This document shows, in pieces, positions 1 to 10,602 of a DNA stretch of 64,000 nucleotides (positions within the stretch are counted from its first letter, which is position 1; every line of letters starts with the position of its first letter). The position numbers were made by a program, and so were the translations under genes. Source of the stretch: Euryodendron excelsum. Lineage: Eukaryota; Streptophyta; Magnoliopsida; Ericales; Pentaphylacaceae. The notes under the pieces are model-generated. The model was given only the letters and a program-made list of their open reading frames with translations, had not been told where the DNA came from and made no database searches. Location: assembly GCA_033060915.1 (NCBI GenBank), contig CM065390.1:19500001-19564000 (forward strand), written 5' to 3'.

Positions 1-440
1 AAGGGAGGGAAGGTTTTGACATGTGTCAAGGGTTGGAGGGAGGGTAATTTAAAGGAAATGGAGATTTTGACATGTGTCAAGGGTTGGATGGGGTAATTCA
101 ATGGGAGGGGGAGGTTAGGGGGTAATTTAAAGAGAGAAAGAAGTTCTGATATATGTCAAGAGTTGTCAAAGGTTTGAGGAGAGATAATTTAAAAGGAATG
201 TGAGGTTTTGACATGTGTCAAAAATTAAATTAAAAAAAAATTGATGGAAAAAACAACAAATAAAACTTATTAAAAAAAAAGAAACAAAACTAATAAAAAA
301 AAAAGAAACAAAACTAAATAAAAGTTAAACAAAACTGAAAAAAAAAAAAAAAAGATACACGAAAATATATTAAAAAAGTGAAGTGTCAAGTTAGAAAGGT
401 AATTTAAAGGAAGGGAGAGATTCTAACATATGTTAAAAAT
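1..440. repeat. Degenerate tandem repeat, about 50-80 bp units
   Basis: A purine-rich unit recurs at least four to five times. Its core reads like TTTTGACATGTGTCAAG and is followed by a GG-rich stretch and TAATTTAAAGGAA. Good cores start near 14, 65, 145 and 205, and a weaker one lies near 380-430. Spacing is uneven and A-runs interrupt the array. The left edge may lie outside the window. No coding potential is seen. Confidence 0.6.
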
Positions 441-607
441 TATATAAAATAAAAAAATAAAAAATTTTGATAAAAAATAATAAACAAAATTGATTAAAAA
501 AAATTAAATAAAATTGAAAAAAAAAATACAAGTTAAGGAGTTCAAATAACTTGTTATTTTAAAGAAGAAAGAGGAGTATAAAGGTCATTTAAAAAGGGGA
601 CAAAATT

Positions 608-652
608 TGTGTGTGTGTGTGGTGGTGGGTGGGTGGGGGGTGGGGGGTGGGT
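608..652. repeat. GT / GGGT low-complexity tract
   Basis: A simple GTGTGTGT run passes into GGTGGGTGGGGGG repeats. The run is short, strand-biased and G-rich. Confidence 0.85.
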
Positions 653-2230
653 GAGAAGCAACTTACTTTTATGTTGAAGTAAAATAGTAAATACTATATA
701 ATATCTGTATAGTTTTATTAAAAAGTTTCTATTACTATTAAATAATAAGATAAGATTTGAGATTGTGAAAAAAAACTAAAATGTTTGCAAAACAAGTTGT
801 TAAAGAGTTTTCATGATATTTATTAAGAATTTTTTACAGTTTTTTAGTTTATGTTAAAGTTTTGAAAATATTTTGGAGTCATTTTATAAAGTTTTCTTAA
901 AATGAATAAGAGTTTCGTATCCATTATGGAAGCCAACTTTGGAAAAGCAAGTTTCTTCTCTCGAAGAGAGTTTCCTGTAACTATGGACAGGGCCAACAAC
1001 TATTTTAATCAAAGGTTCGTCTAGTAACCACAGGACTAACCACAACTTAGTCTTACATATAAAAGATTTATATCTTATAGGTAATTGTATTATAGAAAAT
1101 TTATACAGAATTTACGTATAAAATGATGTACTTGAATAATGGGTTAACATATATTGTTAGGCCAATTTCCAAACAAGTAATCTTTGGGAACAACTTATGG
1201 TCTAACAGGTGTATTCTCTGAACATTTCTAAAACGTCCCAACTATATTCCCTAATCGCTCTGATGGAGGGTGTACGATAGCTACATACACTAATTGTTGG
1301 ACTAGTATCCTAACATGGTGAGTTTTTTTTTTTTTAAATTGATCATCTAATAGAATTGTCTAAGACAAAGTTGCAACTGAGTAACGTCTTAAGCTTTTGG
1401 GATATAGGAGATCTAACTAGTGCACTCCCTTAATATTTCTTTTCTTATTATTAAGGAAATGTGTTGGATAGCTTGACATATATCGACATTATTATCATGT
1501 TTCTTTTCCTAACAGTTTTTAACTTTTGAAATAGTAGTTTAATTTTAATTCACTAATAGCGTGAATTTATTATTATCTTTTAAAGTTTTGGCACGAACTT
1601 TTCGAAACGAAAATTGTTAGGATAATAAAGTTTTCTAGTGTAAGACTGTGACCATAGATTCATGAATCACATGGCTTTTTGCCAGAATAAGGTAAAGCTA
1701 CTCAGTGTATCAAATTAGAATGCCCAACGTCGTATCTCGCTGTTTATATAAACTTTGATTGTCCATAGAGCTCAATGTAGAAATTTTCCTGCTGCTACCC
1801 TATAGTTAGTTCTATCAGAAAATTGAAGGACTCTTAACATCATTTCAAAGTTAGGGTTCCACTGCTGCTACCCTATAGTTAGGGTTCCACCATTAACATC
1901 ATTTCACGGAGATCATTATAAAAATTTAATACAGACATGCCACCGAAGGCAGTAAAATTCAACTATTTCCAAGAAAATTTGAATGAATGAACTAAACACG
2001 CAAAAAGCAGAAATAATAACTATTTACGAATTCCATCTGTTTCAATAGTACACACAACCAGATAAGAAGATACAAAATACATCTCCTGATTCTCAAAACC
2101 ACCATTACCTCGAACTACCATATTTCACTCCAGTACATATCCCACACAAGAATCCAACATTTAACCAAAAAAAATGCATTATATATTTTAAAAAAACCCC
2201 CTACAAAACCCTTCTCCTGAAACTTCTTAA
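653..2230. other. Intergenic, AT-rich, no gene recognised
   Basis: No open frame of useful length and no known element was seen. A short duplication containing GCTGCTACCCTATAGTTAG occurs at about 1793-1812 and 1863-1882. The right end is the 3' flank of the minus-strand gene ending at 2261. Confidence 0.5.
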
Positions 2231-2260
2231 TCAAGCAGCAGCAAAAATAAGTTGAAGTTA

Positions 2261-5200
2261 CTATCTATATGCATTTGGCCTGATATGATCGTCACAAAAT
2301 GAGAATTGATTTGGTGGAGGCATGCCAGCTCCGCTACTTGAAAAGAGTCGTGGCCCTTCATTAGGGGGCAAACGTGGCATCACGTCGGGATAGAAGGGAT
2401 AGGTAGGAGAATTGTATATACTGGAAGAAGCACGATCTGCATTCAGGTTTGGATCAATATAGGCATATCTACCAGAAGAAGGGAGACCTGTATTCATGTT
2501 TCCATCATTATAGGCATTTCTACTGGAAGAGGGGAGACCTCTATTCATGTTTGGATCATTATAGGCATATCGACTGGAAGAAGGGAGACCTGTCAAACGC
2601 AAAGTCGGAATTTTTGACCTGCTCTCCATGTAGAGATTGGTCGGGATGGCAAGATGTCTATCACCAGTAGAAACACTTGACCTGGAGTCTGTGTGAGGAC
2701 TGGTGGTAAATCGATCAACAGAAGTTAGTGCACTTCCTGCATCAGGACAGTAATTTGTCAAACGCAAATGAGAATTTGAACCCAGGATGTTGCCTTTAGT
2801 AGTTGCTTCTAAGTGAAAATCAGATGGCACTCTGAATAGCCCAGCACATCCAACACGAACTTCTGGTCTGACCCCAACAGAAAATTCCATAGATTTCCCA
2901 ACAGACCCACCATCTATTGCCGGCAAGGCATTTAGTTTGTGCTTCAATGATAGCTTAGCTTCATGAAGAGCCTCCAGCACAGATCCTAATTTATTGGGTG
3001 TTTCAAGTGGCATCAACGCATAATGTTCATTGTTGCTCCCTGAAGGCTCTCCTTTAGAGAAGCTACTGCCTGCATGAGAAGGGATGATGTGTGCTGACTG
3101 ATTCCCAGGGGGACCCTCTGAACATGAACAGTTATGACAGGTATGTGAAAGTGGAAAACTGTAGTTTCCAGAATATTGTTGATCTTGCTTCCCTGTAGCC
3201 ACAGGGAATACGAAATCTGAAGCTGGAGATTCATGAGCAATCATACTGCTGGAGTTCTGATCCTGAAAGCGTCCCATAAAAGCAGGTGGAGGTGACTGGA
3301 AGCCATCAGATTGACTTTTGGAAGATTCTTTAGTGATGCCAACATCTTCCACCTTTGACTTTGCTTTTAGGTCTTCAGAGGCAACAGTCCCAAAAGGATA
3401 TGGAGGAGCATGTGCTTTAGTCTCGTCTCTTTCTTCAGTAATATCAGAGTGGTTCCCAGGTTCACACGAGTCCTAAATGGTGTAACCAAATATGTTACAA
3501 CCTAGCATAACAGCTTTCTGACAAAATAATACACACACACAAAAGGAAAGTGACCAGTTTCAAATGCAAAGTCAATCTATGAAATCATGAGCAACTATGA
3601 ATGGCAGAAATAAACGTGAAAACAAAAAACCAAGACAGGACCTCAACCAATCAATGATCCACAAGTAAGGTTCATGCCTGTTCATATCTAAGCAGGGTTT
3701 CAAGAGAACTTCTGAAGTTAGAAGGAAAGGAAGCTAAATGTACATTTCAAGCATTTTCGTTCAGAATATTCCTTTAAAGCAAATGCCTCACAAAATAGCC
3801 CAAAATAAGCAATCAGCCATGTTACAACCTAGCATAACAACTTCCTGACAAAATAATACACACACAAACAAAAGGAAAGCGACCAGTTTCAAATGCAAAG
3901 TCAATCTATGAAATCGTGAGCAACTATGAATGGCAGAAATAAACGTGAAACAAAAAATCAAGACAGCGCCTCAACAAATCAATGATCCAAAAGTAAGGTT
4001 CATGCCTGTTCATATCTAAGCAGGGTTTCAAGAGAACTTCTGAAGATGGAAGCAAAGGAAGCTAAATGTACATTTCAAGCATTTTCATTCAAAATAATCC
4101 TTCAAAGCAAATGCCTCACACAATAGCCCAAAATAAGCAACCAGATATGTTACAACCTAGCATAACAACTTTCTGACAAAATTCTACGCACACAAAAGGA
4201 AAGTGACCAGTTTTAAATGCAAAGTCAATCTATGAAATCATGGGCACATATGAATGGCAAAAATAAATGTGAAAACAGAAAACCACAACAGTGCGTCAAC
4301 CAATCAATGATCCAAAAAGTAAGGTTCATGCCTGTTCATATCTAAGCAGGGAGAAAGGAATGCCCGTACATTTGGAGACATCTTCATGGAAGTACATAAG
4401 TTGAAATCATGTCTTTTGCATAGCTTATATTTTTGGTGTAAATGGAATCTTTGTGAATGCTCTCTCTCTCATGGAGTTCATAAATGAGCTTAACTTCTGG
4501 GTTGAGCATTTCTGATTGTGTTTGTATATAGGATGTGCTCCTTATCTCATGATAAGGATTCTTCCATAGATGCTAAAAAGTTTTGAGGCATTTTTGTCGG
4601 TTCTTTTCAATTATTTGTTGAAATTACATTAATTGTTAAAATGCAGCTTTTCTCCCTTAGAGCCTAAGAAGCACAGCACGGACAGGGGACACCGACACGA
4701 CACGACACGACACGACACGAACACACCGACACAACGATTTTCAAAAAATGCCGAACACGGACATTGTGAGGACACGGCAAAAATATGAAATTTTAAAATA
4801 TTTTTTATATATCATATATATAAATATATAATTCAAACCTAATAAAAGATACAAGATAACACTACTTAAAATTAAAGAACCATGTCTTTCATAACTTAAT
4901 TATCAACCCCTCATTCCATAAAAAATGATTAGGTTTAAACCAACAAATCATTTAGCACAATATTTTTCCATAAACCTATAAGTTAAACCAAAAATCATTA
5001 ATCTATCATTACAATCCATCAACCACTCAGAAATTTATGCAATATGCAGAGATTGATTATGCCCAAAAAAAAAAATTAAATAGCACCTAGAAATTTATGC
5101 AGAAATGGATTATGCCCAAAAAAAAAAAAATTTGAGTATAAAAAGTCAGCACTCAAAAATTTATGCAGAGATGAACTATGCATCGCAGCTAGGGTTTCAG

Positions 5201-5752
5201 AATCAAAGTGATTTATGTAGAAATTTCAGAAATTTATGCCGAGATGAATTACCTAAAAACAAGGTGGTTTCAGAATCAAAGTGATTCTATAATTAGAAAC
5301 AAGCAGAGCTAGCAGATATGAGAATTAGAAGGAAGAGCAAAAATAAAATCAGAAATTCATAAATAAAATCAACACCCAGAAATAATCAATACTCATAAAT
5401 AAAATCAGAAAACAGTTTATAAACAGAGCATCAGATATGAGAATCAGAAAGAAGAGCAAAAATAAAATCAACGCCCAAAAACCATGAAGTGTCTGAAGGA
5501 AGCAAAAATTCATAACAAATTGAGATGGATTATGCAGCTAGAGTTTCATAATCACCACCCAGAAATAGAATCAACACCCAGAAAAAGCTAGGATTTCAGA
5601 ATCACCTTCAAGGAGAGATGGATTTCAAATAATCACCCAGGTACTTCTTCTTCTTTGTCTTCTTCTTCTTCGCAGCTTCTTCTTCTTCTTTGTCTTCTGC
5701 ATCCGCAGCAACAACTTCTTCTTCTTCTTCTTCTTCTCCTTCGTCATCATCG

Positions 5753-5795
<43 letters not shown>

Positions 5796-8700
5796 TGGTC
5801 CTTCTTCGTTGTCATTGTCGTCGTCGTCTCCCTCTTTCTTCTCTCTCTCTCTCTCTCTCTCTCGCAATCGACGAACTAACGAAGTGATTATCTTTTTTTT
5901 TTCTTTTTGATTTTTCTTATTCAAGTTTTAAAATTACAAAAAATACCCCATTTTAATTTTTTATATTCTCACTTGAACCTCCACTGTGTCCACAAAGTGT
6001 CTAAAAGTAGACACGCGTGTCTGGTGCCGAGTCCACGAAGTGTTTGAAATAAAAAAAAAAAAATTAGACACGCTGTCAAGCGTGTTGGACACGTGTCCAA
6101 CACGTGTCCGTGTCGGCCGAGTGTCCAACACGCATACGGCATCTTCGGCGGAGTGTCCGTGCTTCCTAGCTTATAGCCTTTCCACATGCTTTTCAAGCAA
6201 ATGTTTATAGTTACAACCATTAAGCATTTGGTCATTATGATAACAATTCTCCATTTATCCTCTGAGTGGATCTCAAAACATAATTCTCCATTTATGCTAT
6301 GAGTGGATCTCAAAACATAAGTCCCTATAACACCATGCACTTGACTCAAACATAGTCCACAAAGGAGGATAACTGAGAAGGCGACATGCACCACCAAAAA
6401 GAAAGTCCTTTTTTCTATTGATCCTCCACTTATTTTGTTTGCATCACTCTCTTCTATTACAAATGTGCACGTACCCCAATAACACAATTATGTGACTATT
6501 TTGTTTGCATCACTCTCTTCTATTGCAAATGTGCGTTCACCCAACAAAACACCAAAAAATAAGTGAAATATTCACTTTGGACTTGAATCCGCAGTATATT
6601 TAACAGGTGAAATCTTAAATAATTTACATAATGATAGCATTTCCTTTGGTTAAGTTTACATTTCAGAACAAAGAACATGAAAAAGAGAAGATGACAGAAA
6701 TATACTTTGAAAATGACCCATAAATAAACATCAATCGTTTCAAACCACAAGAATCACACAACATGATTTATGTACATAGGAAGTTACAATATCAATAAAA
6801 TGGTAGTAACATGAGAAGGAAGACTATATCAAACAAAGAAGCCATCTGAAATTGTTCTAAAGATGGAATGAATTTACATCAAATTGAATGGACAAGGAAC
6901 TGGTGATGCCTGGATCAACCAACATTGCCCACAATGAGGTTCTGGAATCCTAGATTACATTGACTCTTCCGAATTTATGAAATACCCGTGTCGGACACTT
7001 GATACTAGGATAAGGGCATGTGATATGTGTCCGAAATGGCTAGTTGGACATGCATTCAACATGTATGTATAAGTCATTGCAAAGTCACTGAATTTGTTAA
7101 TAGAACTATGCATAAGACTTCCATTTTATGCATAAAATGCTCTATTTTAGTATGTAAACACAATTTTACCTTCAAAAAAAAAAAGAAACATATAAGAAAT
7201 ATAAAATCTAGCCGTGTCCTGATATCCTTTGACTTCAAAATTAGAAGAATCCAACACTTACACAACTGGAATTTGGACAAACGAATAAAGAGTGTTTGCA
7301 AGGTGATGCTCAAACCTCATGATAGGCAAAATTCTATCATGAAGTAAGGCTTGGTTCCAACATTCAAAAAATGTCGTTATCATACCATGCAAGAACAAAA
7401 GCATATGGATGGCTCATGAGAAAGGAGCTAACAAGGCATACCGGTGTGCTGTTATTATTCTCTCTGAACTTCTCTTCCCATTCTCTTTGAGCTTTTTCCT
7501 CCTCTTCATACTGCCCTATGAGCTGTGCTTGATGTTCTAGTGCTCTTTCCATGTCTTTGTCACTTCCATGTACATTCAAATAACTGCTAGCATTGGCCAT
7601 CGGTCTTTGATTTTTTGAATCCCCTGAAACTGGACCTTCAAGAAAGATTTTTGCATCCTGTGTTTCAGAACTTTCTTTCAAGATCTCAGGCCCAATGTCA
7701 GAGCGAGTTGGAAAAATTTCTGAACAAGTGGCAACTCCATTGTCTTGAGGAGCTTGCATGTTATTGTCAATTTGTGACTCCTCAATTGTTGATCTGACAA
7801 CACAATCAGTAAAACATAATACTTATCAGTGTGCAGAAATAGTGTACATAGCCATGAGAAACTCCATTGGTGCACAGAGTTGACAAGCACGTAGGAGATC
7901 TACAAAAGTAAAAAGTGATCCAATCATATCACGCCAAAAAAAAAAAAAAAAAAAAAAAACAAGTGAAATAGTTTCATGTAAAAACAAGCCCCAACCCCAC
8001 CCAAAAAAAAAAAAAAAAATCCTCATCACCCATCTTTCTCTCTCTTGGCTGGCACTCTGTTTTCCAAAACAAATTTCACAAGCTGAGGTTGGGTAGAATT
8101 TCTATGAGCAATAACAGGTCAAATGGTCTCCAAGTGGGACCGTCAACATTGGCCAATTTTTTTGCACAATCACCGTACAACTGCCATCTGAATACACACA
8201 TATGCATTTGTACACAATTTAAACTTAAGTAACACCAAAAATTTGTTTTGACCTGAGAAGGTCAAATATAAATGCTATCAGCAAGAACAGGTCAATATTC
8301 AAATGATCTCTAAGTGGGAAGGTCAACGTTGGGCCCATTTTCTTGCACAACCACTACACAATTGACCTTTGAACACAAATGTATGCATTTGTCCACCATC
8401 AAACAGAAGTAACACAAAAAGTTCATGCAATGAAAAAAGAAAAGACCAACAGACAGTGGCTTGGGTCTTAAAAACAATAAAAACTGACCTTGTCTCTCTT
8501 CGACGTATCTGGCGACAAGATTTAGCGATGCGGCGTCTCGGGGAAGTAGATGTAGTGGATGCAGAAGTGCTTCGCCTTCTAGTGGAAGAATCCTTATACT
8601 TCCTGTCACGAGAATGTGGAGAATCCTTGTCACTTTTCCAAGACAAGCTTCTACCAGGGAAAGGAGAAGATTCAAGCTCAGAACCGGATAGTTCATCAGT

Positions 8701-10062
8701 ATGATTCCTCCTCGTCTTTGAACCCATGGAGCTTTCCTCCTCCTCTGGGGAATTATTACCCACTTTAGATTCACAATTGATCACTTCCTGGTCAGAGATC
8801 GAGTCAAATTCTTCGGAGAACTCACTTATCCCATTGTTCTCCAAAATGGCAAGAACATCTTCTGTTGCTTTTTCAGCCTTCTTTCTCTGGAGAGACACAA
8901 TTTTAAGCTGTTCCTCCAGTTCCACCACCTATAATGTATGCATAACCAACAATGTAAAGTTAAAAAAGGAGGATTGACACATGCACAGGCACACACACCC
9001 ACCTACATATGCAGAGAGGCAGAAGGTGGGGGAGGAGGGCAGCAGAGAGAGAGAGTTTTGAGCGTTTTTCAACAGTGGGTCAAAACATAAAATCTTTTCA
9101 CGCAGTTGAAACAATTAACAAAACAAACCCTTTTGGCCAGTTCCTCAGCTCTCTGTCTCGCTGTTCTGGAGATGGATCTTTCAGACAGCAACCGTGCCCG
9201 AAGGAACTCAATAGTCATTGTAGTGGAATCTTCCATACTACCATTCTTCCTGCTAATAATACCACAGTAAATCAGGACTCAGAGAAAAAAAAAAGAGGGA
9301 TGTGGGGTGGAAGCAAACCCTACATCTTGATTTTGAAAACATAAGAAAGCTGAGCTGACCATCCCAAAATTAAGGACCGGGACCCAAAATGATGACCTCT
9401 ATTTGGTTTGTAAGAGGAGAGGCAAATTGGAACAAACTGCTTAAGAAAGGAATCCACTTCAAAATTTTTCTCTCTTTGATTATGAAAACCAAACACAGCC
9501 TAAATGTACTAGGATTAGGTGACTAAATCAAAGCATTACTGAAATATTGCATTCCTCCATTATCAAAAACAATAAACACTATTTATACGGTGAAAGCAAG
9601 ACCCAATTCACCAACTCCGAAGTAGCACTACAAACAATCTAGTAAATGACAAATTGCAGTAAAATAAAAGATACTGAAACCCCAGAAAGCCAAATGTTCC
9701 ACATAAGGAGCCTAATAAGACTACGCAGGATCCCCTTCCCTTCACCCCACCCACTCACCCACCATTTTCTCAGCAACCATACAGAAGGAAATCCAATTCC
9801 CAGTAAGAATAACAGTGAAACTCCCAACAAACCCAGTCTCACACGATTCCTAAAACTATCATTTCCACACAAAAACACAGAAAAATCCCAGGAATCTATG
9901 TACTTGAGCAGAATTAATCAACAAAATAGTAATTGAAATGTAAAACACAACCAGGAACTACAGTTCAAAGCACAAAAAAGCAAAGAAAATGAAAGCAGGA
10001 TATGATCATCACCTCTGATTTTGATCTGGGTCTTGCTGGTTCGGAGAATTCTGCATTAGCAT
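2261..10062 (-). CDS. Plant coiled-coil protein of unknown function, five coding exons, 724 aa
   Basis: Function is unknown; I recognise the protein type as a conserved uncharacterised plant protein but will not name an orthologue. Coding exons on the minus strand are 10062-10013, 9249-9129, 8928-8489, 7793-7442 and 3472-2261. All donors are GT and acceptors AG. Exon lengths (50, 121, 440, 352, 1212) sum to 725 codons with matching phases, which is strong evidence that the model is right. The ATG at 10062 was chosen because the same frame has a stop shortly upstream. The start reads MLMQNSPNQQDP. Residues about 25-70 form a charged coiled coil (FLRARLLSERS, ELAKRVVELEEQL), followed by the motif AILENNGISEFSEEFDS. 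A Ser/Arg-rich basic stretch follows (SRDRKYKDSSTRRRS), then a second acidic helix (AQLIGQYEEEEKAQREWEEK). The long last exon is low-complexity with a Gly/Ser/Asn/Tyr repeat near the C-terminus. There is no signal peptide or membrane segment. A cytoskeletal or scaffold role is only a guess. Confidence 0.88.
2440..2600 (-). repeat. In-frame repeat near the C-terminus of the coiled-coil protein gene
   Basis: Three direct copies of a unit of 17-18 codons read GLPSSSRYAYNDPNMN, GLPSSSRNAYNDGNMN and GLPSSGRYAYIDPNLN. They lie inside the last exon and keep the frame. Similar units give tyrosine- and asparagine-rich disordered segments, so copy number could vary between alleles. Confidence 0.8.
3480..4350. 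repeat. Triplicated ~330-bp tandem repeat in the long last intron
   Basis: Three head-to-tail copies start at about 3490, 3820 and 4147, each opening with ATGTTACAACCTAGCATAAC and running to a segment that contains GTTCATGCCTGTTCATATCTAAGCAGG. The copies are close to identical apart from small indels, so the duplication is fairly recent. It lies entirely in the 3.97-kb intron between exons ending at 7442 and starting at 3472. Confidence 0.9.
4666..6170. mobile_element. Non-autonomous Mutator-like element inserted in the intron
   Basis: The ends are imperfect inverted repeats: the left end has AAGAAGCACAGCACGGACA and the right end, reversed, reads GCTAGGAAGCACGGACAC. Flanking 9-mers TTAGAGCCT (4657-4665) and TTATAGCCT (6171-6179) form a target duplication with one mismatch; 9 bp is the size expected for Mutator-like elements. 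Both subterminal zones are packed with GACAC or GTGTC repeats. The interior is A-rich plus CTT/CT microsatellites, with no transposase frame. Family assignment is inferred from duplication size and end structure. A MITE or an hAT-like element with an altered duplication is the alternative. Confidence 0.68.
5641..5870. repeat. CTT and CT microsatellites inside the intronic element
   Basis: Runs of CTT/TTC (5644-5740) are followed by two CT runs (about 5752-5796 and 5840-5865). Frames across this stretch give only Ser/Leu or Arg/Glu low-complexity peptides and are not genes. Confidence 0.85.
6171..7441. other. Remaining part of the last intron, no gene
   Basis: Non-coding intron sequence between the Mutator-like element and the exon ending at 7442. 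A region at about 6980-7260 has scattered GTGTCGGACAC-like words resembling the subterminal repeats of that element, and may be an older relative. Short open frames here show no family resemblance. Confidence 0.5.
7925..8020. repeat. Two long A-runs in an intron
   Basis: Homopolymer A tracts lie at about 7936-7959 and 8002-8019, either side of a C-rich spacer. They sit in the intron between the exons at 7793 and 8489. They could be the tails of retroposed fragments, but no body sequence was recognised. Confidence 0.6.
8100..8430. repeat. Diverged tandem duplication in an intron, ~180-bp period
   Basis: Two copies share AACAGGTCAA, AAGTGGGA, GGTCAAC, TTGCACAA and TATGCATTTGT in the same order, starting near 8108 and 8287. 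Visible substitutions and indels suggest an old duplication. It ends just before the exon 8928-8489. Confidence 0.75.
9393..9510. mobile_element. Possible MITE in an intron
   Basis: A left end containing TATTTGGTTTGTAAG and a right end that reverses to GGCTGTGTTTGGTTTTC are inverted-repeat-like, about 110 bp apart, in the intron between exons 9249 and 10013. TTTGGTTTG-type ends are common in plant hAT or Harbinger MITEs. No target duplication could be fixed by eye. Confidence 0.4.
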
Positions 10063-10321
10063 AAGCAGAACCCTGGCCCGAACCTCTCACAAAAGATTCA
10101 ACTGCAAGGACTCAAGCCTCTGTTTAGAGTAACGACAACGAACGAGGTAAAGAGATAGCGGTGATTAAGTGGTCAAAACGCAAAATTGAACAAAGATTAG
10201 AGCAGAGAAATCTGAGAATTTACCTCAACCTCAGGAGAGACGACTTCAAAGGGAAGTGTTAAAAACCCTAATCAGGCGTTTCGGTCTCATCATTCGTGGT
10301 TGGACTTTGGAGTCTACTACT

Positions 10322-10355
<34 letters not shown>

Positions 10356-10380
10356 CGTGGTGCTGTGCTGGGAATGATCG
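10063..10380 (-). promoter_or_regulatory. 5' leader, leader intron and promoter-proximal region of the coiled-coil gene
   Basis: Upstream of the ATG the exon appears to extend to 10101, where an AG acceptor (TCCTTGCAG) is visible. A donor GAG/GTAAAT lies at 10224/10223, predicting a leader intron at 10102-10223. Further upstream is a CT run on the transcript strand (AG on plus, about 10322-10351), typical of plant 5' leaders. No TATA box was identified, so the start site is not fixed. Confidence 0.5.
10322..10351. repeat. AG/CT microsatellite in the 5' leader
   Basis: An uninterrupted AG dinucleotide run reads as CT in the direction of transcription of the neighbouring gene. Confidence 0.9.
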
Positions 10381-10413
10381 TAGGAAGATTCTGTGTCTTA
10401 CGATCGGAGAAAG

Positions 10414-10602
10414 GGTAATGTTATTAAAAAATAAATTCATACAAAATTTTTATATAAAATAATATGTATAAATTTTAATTACACGTCCTCATTGTAGGAA
10501 GATTATATATAACATTTTTACACTCCTTTACAAAATTATCATTATCAAATTATTTTATATATAAATTTTGTATAAATATTTTTTTTATAAGAATATCATT
10601 TT
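10414..10602. mobile_element. MITE with long terminal inverted repeats, ~190 bp
   Basis: The left half includes TTCATACAAAATTTTTATAT, and the reverse of the right half includes TTATACAAAATTTATATATA. The match continues outward to TAATG at the left end and CATT at the right end, so the element can fold almost end to end. It sits directly upstream of the minus-strand gene, where it could affect the promoter. Family (Stowaway-like or other) is not decided. Confidence 0.65.

Noticed and set aside
5625..5924. Open frames over the CTT/CT tracts (Ser/Leu- or Arg/Glu-rich peptides)
   Set aside because: Pure microsatellite translation inside an intronic transposable element; no start context, domain or splice support.
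5969..6487. 172-codon minus-strand frame
   Set aside because: It straddles the right end of the Mutator-like element and intron sequence, and its translation has no family resemblance.
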